Of a stretch of DNA of 64,000 bases, positions 36,078 to 42,922 are shown one piece after another. Position 1 is the stretch's first letter. Each line of letters starts with the position of its first letter. The position numbers were made by a program, and so were the translations under genes. Origin of the DNA: an uncultured Bacteroides sp. (lineage in GTDB: Bacteria > Bacteroidota > Bacteroidia > Bacteroidales > Bacteroidaceae); assembly GCF_963676325.1 (NCBI RefSeq), contig NZ_OY781099.1, positions 3,038,001 through 3,102,000 on the forward strand, given 5' to 3'. The notes beneath the pieces are model-generated. The model saw only the letters and a program-made list of their open reading frames with translations, was not told the DNA's origin and did not search any database.

Positions 36078-36085
36078 CAAAAATA
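36078..36085 (-). promoter_or_regulatory. Putative -7 box for the POT transporter
   Basis: The reverse strand reads TATTTTTG about 40 bp before the start. A reverse-strand TTTG at 36112-36109 is 23 bp upstream, a little long. Confidence 0.45.
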
Positions 36086-36139
36086 GTGATTTTGCAGTAG
36101 TTTAAAGTCAAACAATAGACTTTTTTGTACTCTTTTTAG

Positions 36140-36147
36140 TACTTTTG
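36140..36147 (+). promoter_or_regulatory. Putative -7 box for the NAD(P)HX repair gene
   Basis: TACTTTTG matches TAnnTTTG and lies 22 bp before the start codon. No correctly spaced -33 TTTG. Confidence 0.45.
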
Positions 36148-36169
36148 CGCCATAATAAAACAAATAACG

Positions 36170-37693
36170 ATGAAAATATTTCCAAGCATACAGATTAAAC
36201 AGCTAGATGCTTATACTATAGAACATGAGCCAATATCTTCTATTGACTTAATGGAGCGGGCTGCCAATGCTTTGACTAACGCTATTATAAAATACTGGGG
36301 CCAGGAAACTCCGGTAATAACCTTTGCAGGTCCGGGTAATAATGGCGGAGATGCATTAGCTGTTTCACGCCTCTTGGCGGAACGAGGCTATCAGGTAAAG
36401 GCTATTTTATTTAATACCGGTGAGCATTTATCTGAAGACTGCACTATAAATAAAGAACGTCTTGAACAAAACAGCCTGGTAGATTTTACTGAAGTAACCA
36501 GCAAATTTGAACCACCTGTATTGGGTAAAGATTGCCTGGTTATTGACGGTCTTTTTGGCTCCGGACTCAAGAAAACTTTAGCTGGAGGCTTTGCTGCTGT
36601 AGTAAAATACATCAACGCATCACCTGCTACAGTCGTTTCTATTGATCTTCCTTCAGGATTGATGTGCGAAGATAATACTTATAATATAAAAGGGCATATT
36701 ATTCGCGCAGACAGAACGCTATCTTTGCAACTACCCAAGCTTTCATTCTTTTTTGCTGAAAACACAGAATATTTAGGAGAATGGGAACTTTTAGACATTA
36801 ATATAAGTCAAAAAGGAATAGAAGAAACTTTTACAACATGGCATCTTACAGAAAAGAACCAGGTTAGTTCACTGATAAAACCTCGCAAGTACTTTGCACA
36901 CAAAGGAAACTTTGGAAATGCATTGCTTATAGCAGGATCTTACGGCATGGCGGGAGCATCAGTATTGGCTGCAAAAGCTTGCTTAAAGACCGGCGTAGGA
37001 ATTCTGAATGTGCATGTGCCATTAAAAAACAACGATATTCTGCAAACAACAGTTCCCGAAGCAATAGTTCAGCATGATATGCACGAAAACTGCTTTACTA
37101 CTCCTGTGTATCCGGATAATTATTCGGCAGTAGCCATCGGTCCGGGATTGGGACAATCAGAAGAAACCACCGCTGCTTTGCTTGAACAGATAAAACTTTG
37201 TCAGGAACCAATGGTTATTGATGCCGATGCTCTGAATATTCTTTCCGATCACCGCCAAAGTCTCTCTTCAGTTCCAAGAGGGTCAATTCTTACTCCTCAT
37301 CCAAAAGAACTGGAACGCTTGGTTGGCAAATGTGAGAGTAGTTTCGAGCGACTGACTAAAGCACGCGACTTGGCGACAAACTATAAAATCTACATCGTAC
37401 TGAAAGGGGCTTATTCTGTTGTTATTACTCCTGAAGGCAACTGTTACTTTAACCCAACCGGAAATCCGGGAATGGCGACAGCCGGAAGCGGCGATGTGCT
37501 GACCGGAGTTTTACTTTCTCTTTTGTCACAAGGCTATACCTCGGAAGAAAGTTGCAAGCTGGGAGTTTACCTGCATGGACTGGCCGGAGATCTTGCTAAA
37601 GAAAAATTGGGAGAAATAGGAATGACAGCCGGAGATATTGTTGAAAGCCTGCCTTTTGCAATAGTCAAATTAGCCCAAAGCACAGATAAGTAA
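36170..37693 (+). CDS. nnr: Bifunctional NAD(P)HX epimerase / dehydratase
   Basis: This enzyme repairs hydrated NADH and NADPH. The N-terminal half (about 1-215) is the YjeF_N epimerase with FAGPGNNGGDALAVSRLL. The C-terminal half (about 225-505) is the ribokinase-like, ADP-dependent dehydratase with IDADALNIL, LTPHPKE and GNPGMATAGSGDVLTG. The 507-residue length is that of the usual bacterial fusion. A small hairpin follows the stop. Confidence 0.95.
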   Translation: MKIFPSIQIKQLDAYTIEHEPISSIDLMERAANALTNAIIKYWGQETPVITFAGPGNNGGDALAVSRLLAERGYQVKAILFNTGEHLSEDCTINKERLEQNSLVDFTEVTSKFEPPVLGKDCLVIDGLFGSGLKKTLAGGFAAVVKYINASPATVVSIDLPSGLMCEDNTYNIKGHIIRADRTLSLQLPKLSFFFAENTEYLGEWELLDINISQKGIEETFTTWHLTEKNQVSSLIKPRKYFAHKGNFGNALLIAGSYGMAGASVLAAKACLKTGVGILNVHVPLKNNDILQTTVPEAIVQHDMHENCFTTPVYPDNYSAVAIGPGLGQSEETTAALLEQIKLCQEPMVIDADALNILSDHRQSLSSVPRGSILTPHPKELERLVGKCESSFERLTKARDLATNYKIYIVLKGAYSVVITPEGNCYFNPTGNPGMATAGSGDVLTGVLLSLLSQGYTSEESCKLGVYLHGLAGDLAKEKLGEIGMTAGDIVESLPFAIVKLAQSTDK

Positions 37694-37710
37694 CTGAATT
37701 TAATATATTC

Positions 37711-37729
37711 GTAGAGAATTTTTCTCTAC
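37711..37729 (+). terminator. Short hairpin after the NAD(P)HX repair gene
   Basis: GTAGAGA (37711-37717) and TCTCTAC (37723-37729) pair over a 5-nt loop. The right arm overlaps a TACATTTG box, so terminator and next promoter may be interlocked. Confidence 0.45.
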
Positions 37730-37734
37730 ATTTG
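37727..37734 (+). promoter_or_regulatory. Putative -7 box for the DUF4831 gene
   Basis: TACATTTG fits TAnnTTTG, about 35 bp upstream of the gene. No -33 element seen. Confidence 0.4.
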
Positions 37735-37768
37735 CATTTTATATTATACAGGTAAAGTAAAAACAGAT

Positions 37769-38836
37769 ATGTATATGAAGAAATCAATAGCATTATTAAG
37801 CATTCTTCTTTCGGTAAATACTTTTGCACAGACAGAAGTATCACCTTACGGAGGAAAAAATCAGGAGTTTGGCGTTACATACGCACTCCCTAAAAGTGTA
37901 ATTGAAATAGAAGTAGAAACTGTAAAATCCACTTATACACCTGGCGAATTTTGCAAATATGCCGATCGCTATCTCAGATTGACAAATATTTCAGATGCGA
38001 AAGAAGAGCACTGGGAACTGACCAGCGCTAAAGCCAAAAGCCTCGGTATTCCCGATCCGGCTAAAACTTATTTCGTGAAGCTGAAAGATAAAACGCTGGC
38101 TCCGCTTATGGAACTTACGGAAGATGGAGTAATTAAGTCTATCAATCTTCCGCTCTCTCCCAAAGCAGTGCCTGCTGCTGTGGTGCCAGTTACAAAAAAG
38201 ATTAAGCCTAATCCGCGTGATTTCATGACTGAAGAGATTCTTATGGCAGGTTCCAGCGCAAAGATGGCAGAACTTGTAGCAAAGGAGATCTATAAGGTAA
38301 GAGAAAGTAAAAGTTCTCTCTTAAGAGGTGAGGTTGAAAGTATGCCTAAAGATGGTGCATCACTTAAACTGGTATTAGAGAAACTGGACGAGCAGGAACA
38401 GGCCATGACAGAGTTATTCTCGGGAAGTGTGGAAAAAGAGGTTAAGACTTATAAGTTCTCCATTGCTCCTACTCAGGATATAACTAAAGCAATTGCCTTC
38501 CGTTTCTCAAAGAAACTGGGAGTTCTTGGAGCAAATGATTTGGCTGGCTCACCGGTATATTACACTCTCACTAATTTAAAAACTGTGCCCGAGCAGATGC
38601 CGGTAACCGGAAAACCTAAAAAGATTGAAGGTATTGTATACAACGTGCCGGGAAAAGCTCATTTTTCAGTATTTACCTCACAAAACTCTTTGTTTGAAGA
38701 CGATTTTATGATCACTCAGTTTGGTAATACTGATACATTGACCGAGAGTCTTTTCGAAAAGAAATCGGTTGTAAAGGTTACATTTAATCCTACTACAGGA
38801 GGGGTTCTTAAGATAGATCGGGAATCAACCAAATAA
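37769..38836 (+). CDS. DUF4831 family exported protein
   Basis: This 355-residue protein has a signal peptide (LLSILLSVNTFAQ). The N-terminal family motif TYALPKSVIEIEVE and YTPGEFCKYADRYLRL place it in DUF4831, an exported family of unknown function in Bacteroidetes. No catalytic motif can be assigned. A second ATG at 37775 gives an equally good signal peptide. It is monocistronic and followed by the repeat-rich gap. Confidence 0.85.
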   Translation: MYMKKSIALLSILLSVNTFAQTEVSPYGGKNQEFGVTYALPKSVIEIEVETVKSTYTPGEFCKYADRYLRLTNISDAKEEHWELTSAKAKSLGIPDPAKTYFVKLKDKTLAPLMELTEDGVIKSINLPLSPKAVPAAVVPVTKKIKPNPRDFMTEEILMAGSSAKMAELVAKEIYKVRESKSSLLRGEVESMPKDGASLKLVLEKLDEQEQAMTELFSGSVEKEVKTYKFSIAPTQDITKAIAFRFSKKLGVLGANDLAGSPVYYTLTNLKTVPEQMPVTGKPKKIEGIVYNVPGKAHFSVFTSQNSLFEDDFMITQFGNTDTLTESLFEKKSVVKVTFNPTTGGVLKIDRESTK

Positions 38837-38976
38837 AATAGTATCCGGTAAACCTTATTTGAGTAGCTGAAATTAAGCAAAAGTACACATTTGTGGGATG
38901 TTTTATGATAAACCACTCCTGAGTATGGCAGAACTCCGGTTTACTTTTTTAAATATCACTTTACTCATTTATGAAT

Positions 38977-39053
38977 CCTTGTACAAAAGAATTAATTCTT
39001 CTGTACAAAACAATTAATTCTTTTGTACAGAAGAATGATTTGTTTTGTACAAG
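38977..39053. repeat. Array C: four TGTACA cores at exactly 22-bp spacing, nested
   Basis: GTAC occurs at 38981, 39003, 39025 and 39047. Core 1 (TTGTACAAAAG) is the inverse of core 4 (TTTTGTACAAG), and core 2 (CTTCTGTACAAAA) of core 3 (TTTTGTACAGAAG). The spacers are rich in AATTAATTC. It lies between the DUF4831 gene and the 3' end of PUL2. Confidence 0.85.
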
Positions 39054-39191
39054 ATTACAAGAACATCATTCCTGAGAAATAAAATATCTCCAGACAGAAT
39101 AAATAAAGCTCGCGGCATCTTTACGAAAAACAACTGTAGTGCATATTAATGACCAATAATAACACTACATAAAATAAGAAATTCAAAAACA

Positions 39192-39293
39192 AGTCTAGCA
39201 ATCTAGCAGTAGGTAGTTAAACTACTGAATATAAGAGTTCTACAGGCGCTAGAGTATTTTAAATAACTCTAGCAGTACTCTAGCACTCTAGCG
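39192..39293. repeat. CTAG-rich repeat cluster
   Basis: CTAG occurs at 39195, 39203, 39249, 39269, 39280 and 39288, mostly within TCTAGCA. An imperfect palindrome runs from GCTAGAGT to ACTCTAGC (39248-39273), and GTAGTTAAACTAC lies at 39213-39225. Spacings of 8, 11 and 20 bp differ from the 22-bp arrays. CTAG is normally rare in bacterial DNA. Confidence 0.65.
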
Positions 39294-39343
39294 CTTTTCT
39301 GGAAGAGAGATATTTATGAAATTGATTAAAGAAGCTTGAAAAA

Positions 39344-39457
39344 GTGAGGGATGAAGGCATTTGTGATGGTTTAGTGATGGACAGAATCCATCCATCACTA
39401 CTTTAACAATCTATATATAAACACATTACATGCATTTGTGAGGGAGTGAGGGATGAA
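39344..39457. repeat. GTGAGGG/GTGATGG repeat cluster with hairpin
   Basis: GAGGGATGAA appears twice and CATTTGTGA twice in a rearranged order (39346-39366; 39433-39457). In between, TAGTGATGGA (39372-39381) pairs perfectly with TCCATCACTA (39391-39400) over 9 nt. The cluster ends about 10 bp from the last PUL2 stop codon and could act as the 3' end of that long transcript. Confidence 0.65.
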
Positions 39458-39468
39458 AATGAATATTA

Positions 39469-40872
39469 TCAATTCACAGTGCATTCCACACTACATTTTG
39501 AAGAGTATTTATTGATAGAGTTGTATGAACACACGCTGTATTTATACACTCCTGCACTTAGCTTCTCGTTTTCTGTGTAGGATGTCTGGCAATATTGTGA
39601 AATGGTATATTGATAATTTGCAATCAACACATCATTGCGAAAGATTTGAAAGCCTACTATATTTTCTTTATCGTAAGGGGCATTCCAACTTAGGTTGATT
39701 TTATTGGATTCATCTACTTTAATTGCAAAATCCTCGACTGGAGCCGGACTTGGAATAAAAGGTAAAAAGCCATTTTCCACATAGAAAGAATACGCCTCAT
39801 CAAAGTACTTATTCACTTTATAAGGACTGTAATAATAGCTATAAGTAAAGGAAACATAGTTACTTACATACGGTTTTACTATCTGAAGCTGGTTTATGAA
39901 ACGGTCTAAAGTGGCAGACGTCCAGAAGCGTTGATCAAAGTTTTCGGCATTCGACCAGAATAACAATCCAGGCTTGGTTTTTACAGCTTCGGCCAACTGC
40001 TTAAACCACTCCCCTGCATTATCAGTAGTTAATCCGCCAGCTCCCATACAATCTTGCGGACAGAAGATGTCTCCTTTCCTGAAATGAACTCCTGCAAATA
40101 CTTTCTCCCACATTTTTCGATAATTAAAGGCATTATCTCCTACCTTGTAATTCATAAAAGGAGATAGCATAACCGGCATTTGGGGAGTAAGATTGTTCAA
40201 ATAATCTATATTTATATTTAAAGCATTGATAAGCGATAGCTGGCGATTGTAAGTTGTGTAATTGAGATTATCAATTTCCCAATCCCAGTACCATCCGTAC
40301 AACGTATCCGGATAACGGCTTTTATATTTGTCAACTAATTCTTTGGCTATTTTATTACCAAATTCCATTTGTTTAAACAACCAGTCTTCCGTGTTATCTG
40401 ACCACCACGACCACCATTTTTCATTTGAATTTAAACCTATGAAAACTTTAAAGCCAAATTTCGATGCATTTCTAAGGCAGTTTTCCACTACATCTTTTGT
40501 GTAATAAGACTGAGCATAGTCGCTTGGGTAAATAGTTCGCGTTACATTATTCTTATCTGTAACAACAGTTGGTGAAAGAATCAGATAATGCATACCAAGC
40601 TTTTTAAGATTAGTTAGTTCGAGTGCCCAACGATTATCATCCCAATCCGCAATCAAGTAATAAGGAATAAATGTTCCATCAATGATTGCTTTTTTTGAAT
40701 CAGGAATGTTTATTGAATCGTTAACAGAAGGATCTGTCTTTTCATCATTCGGGGATGAACAAGAAATAGCAGACACACTAATTAAACAAACAATTAATAA
40801 AGTACTTATACTTATTAAATGCTTGAACAAACTCTTTTTACTAAATTGTGATATGCTATTATCTATAATCAT
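39469..40872 (-). CDS. DUF4434 TIM-barrel-like lipoprotein with C-terminal FN3 domain
   Basis: The function is unknown. The 467-residue protein has a lipoprotein signal ending in SVSAISC (Cys38), a DUF4434 domain (about 60-365) and an FN3-like domain (about 375-467). Two motifs recur in all four DUF4434 proteins of this locus: YGWYWDWEID with Glu199, and FWSNAENF with Glu310. Placed near the expected ends of strands 4 and 7 of a TIM barrel, they resemble the acid/base and nucleophile of clan GH-A hydrolases; this is inference. It is closely related to the C-terminal half of the 56732-59047 protein. It is the last gene of PUL2. Confidence 0.75.
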   Translation of the reverse strand: MIIDNSISQFSKKSLFKHLISISTLLIVCLISVSAISCSSPNDEKTDPSVNDSINIPDSKKAIIDGTFIPYYLIADWDDNRWALELTNLKKLGMHYLILSPTVVTDKNNVTRTIYPSDYAQSYYTKDVVENCLRNASKFGFKVFIGLNSNEKWWSWWSDNTEDWLFKQMEFGNKIAKELVDKYKSRYPDTLYGWYWDWEIDNLNYTTYNRQLSLINALNINIDYLNNLTPQMPVMLSPFMNYKVGDNAFNYRKMWEKVFAGVHFRKGDIFCPQDCMGAGGLTTDNAGEWFKQLAEAVKTKPGLLFWSNAENFDQRFWTSATLDRFINQLQIVKPYVSNYVSFTYSYYYSPYKVNKYFDEAYSFYVENGFLPFIPSPAPVEDFAIKVDESNKINLSWNAPYDKENIVGFQIFRNDVLIANYQYTISQYCQTSYTENEKLSAGVYKYSVCSYNSINKYSSKCSVECTVN

Positions 40873-40883
40873 CTTCTCAAAGT

Positions 40884-41822
40884 TTAGTTACATTCTACAA
40901 TAGAGATACCTTTACCGGTTCCAATATAAATTTTATTTTGATGTACTTTTATAGTTTGTACTCTGTTATCGACCAATGGGCTATTCTCAACTGTATAAGT
41001 GGTCCATTTCTTTCCATTGAAAAGACTGACTCCTTTATCAGTACCAACCCAGATAAATCCTTTTTGATCTTGTGCTATACTAAGTATAAGATTAGATGGT
41101 AAACCTGCATTCTCTTTTTTATATATAGTCCAGCTCTTTCCATTAAACAAGGCTAAACCATTTGTTGTGCCAATCCAAATGTTATTTTTTGAATCTGCAC
41201 ATAATGAATAGACATCATTGGCCGGTAACTTACTATTTTCTCTATTGTATAATTTGGAGCCAGCCAATTCATTGTAGACTGTAATGCCATGATAGGTTCC
41301 AAACCATTTATTATTTTTAGAATCACACGCAATTGAAGTCACCGTATTATCTCCCAAAGTTATTTGCTCCGGCTTATATGCAGTCCATTTACTATTCTTT
41401 AAAGAGAGCACTCCACAGTTCCAATCGCCAAACCAAACAGTTCCATTCCGGTCGGCAGTAATAATATTTATTGCACCTGCAGGTTGAATATCCTTTATTG
41501 TAGTCCAAGATGCCCCATCGTCACTTTTACTTAGACCACCTCCCCAGGCTCCTACCCATTTTGCATTTTGATTATCTATATAAAATGCTTGGATATAGGC
41601 ATTCTGATTACCAGCTGACTCCCATTTGCCATCAATCATTTTATATAATCCACACCAGGTTCCTACCCACATATTGCCAGCCTTATCGAACTGAATGGCA
41701 CTAATATCGTTTTTAGGAGAAAAGGTATCTGAAATTCTCAGAGTAGTCCATTTATTCTGTGAATAAGAACAGAATGTTACAAACAAAAATAATAATAAAA
41801 ATACTTTTCTATTAGTTTCCAT
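40884..41822 (-). CDS. Stand-alone secreted seven-blade sensor-type propeller
   Basis: The 312-residue protein has a signal peptide (FVTFCSYSQ) and seven repeats of the Reg_prop type found in hybrid two-component sensors. Examples are NMWVGTWCGLYKM, AKWVGAWGGGLSK, NIWIGTTNGLALFN and FIWVGTDKGVSLFN. Seven repeats are enough for a closed propeller. There is no membrane segment, kinase or DNA-binding domain, so it is not itself a regulator. It may bind a PUL2 glycan fragment in the periplasm or at the surface. It lies 11 bp upstream of the last DUF4434 gene. Confidence 0.8.
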   Translation of the reverse strand: METNRKVFLLLFLFVTFCSYSQNKWTTLRISDTFSPKNDISAIQFDKAGNMWVGTWCGLYKMIDGKWESAGNQNAYIQAFYIDNQNAKWVGAWGGGLSKSDDGASWTTIKDIQPAGAINIITADRNGTVWFGDWNCGVLSLKNSKWTAYKPEQITLGDNTVTSIACDSKNNKWFGTYHGITVYNELAGSKLYNRENSKLPANDVYSLCADSKNNIWIGTTNGLALFNGKSWTIYKKENAGLPSNLILSIAQDQKGFIWVGTDKGVSLFNGKKWTTYTVENSPLVDNRVQTIKVHQNKIYIGTGKGISIVECN

Positions 41823-41849
41823 GTTTTAGCTTATTAAATCATTTAACAA

Positions 41850-42905
41850 CTATTCCTGAGCCTTAAGCCAATTCATATAATCGGTATACAGCTTTGTTGA
41901 ACCTGGATGACCAACAAAAGCTGAAGATCCCGGTTTATTCATAATACCCATATATTGATAAACTAAGATATTTTCAACAAAAGGAGAAATATCCTCCATT
42001 TGCTTTAATATTCTGTTAAAATCGGCAGGAACCAAAGCACTTTTATACACATCATATTCAAATTCAAAGATTTCCATATCGGCCCATAACCTAGCCCTAC
42101 CAGCTTTGGCATGAGCTTTATATAAGCCTTCATAATACTTTCCGGCATACCCAACTTTGGTTTTCTTTACTCCTATTTCATCTTGATAAGCAATAATATC
42201 AACATCAAGCTTTTCAAGTTGCCGCACATAGTTATCGTCTAGACGAATTGATTTTGTTCCATACGGAGCTATCAGATTAACAGAATGAGGAGTTAATTCC
42301 TTTGCAACTTTATTACATCGGTTCACATAGTTAATAGTGGTCTCGTCAATTGTATTCCACAGCCCGGACTCATTGGGATAATACCATCCATAGAAACTTT
42401 TATGATGAGAATACTTTTCTGCAATCTCCTCCATAGCTGTTTCACGTAACTTAAGAACGTCTGAATCAGTCATCAGTTTATTCCCATCTTCCCAATTACC
42501 CCAAAAATCATTACTGACAAAAAATTTAATGCCACATTCATCGGCTGCTGATAAAATAGCTTCCAATGGATCACTGCAAGCATAATCATATTGGGGTTGA
42601 AGTTTTGAAGGATAGAATGTTTTTCCAGCGTTAGCCACAGCCATCAAAACAAGATATTGCATACCTGTTTCGCTAATTTCCCAAACTTTGGCTTTCCATT
42701 GTGCTTCTGTAAATTGAGGCAATACAGAATTCCAATATTTACCCTCTGGGGCATATCCGTGAGTAAATTCAAACCAAGATCCCATAATAGGTTTAATCTG
42801 AGGAGTCCTTTTCCATTCAGAAAATGGATTGGCAAATGCATCACTACCTATTAATAATGATGCAGATGTCAGTCCGCAGGTTTTTAAGAAATTACGTCTA
42901 TCCAT
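41850..42905 (-). CDS. DUF4434 protein with Tat-like signal
   Basis: The 351-residue protein starts MDRRNFLKTCGLTSASLLIG, a twin-arginine-type signal, so it may be exported folded. The DUF4434 barrel has the recurrent acid pair Glu179 (GWYYPNES) and Glu278 (LWADMEIFEFE), 99 residues apart. A hydrolase role is inferred. It follows the GH2 gene after 17 bp and precedes the propeller gene by 27 bp, so the genes are co-transcribed. Confidence 0.72.
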   Translation of the reverse strand: MDRRNFLKTCGLTSASLLIGSDAFANPFSEWKRTPQIKPIMGSWFEFTHGYAPEGKYWNSVLPQFTEAQWKAKVWEISETGMQYLVLMAVANAGKTFYPSKLQPQYDYACSDPLEAILSAADECGIKFFVSNDFWGNWEDGNKLMTDSDVLKLRETAMEEIAEKYSHHKSFYGWYYPNESGLWNTIDETTINYVNRCNKVAKELTPHSVNLIAPYGTKSIRLDDNYVRQLEKLDVDIIAYQDEIGVKKTKVGYAGKYYEGLYKAHAKAGRARLWADMEIFEFEYDVYKSALVPADFNRILKQMEDISPFVENILVYQYMGIMNKPGSSAFVGHPGSTKLYTDYMNWLKAQE

Positions 42906-42922
42906 AGCTATATTTTCATTAG

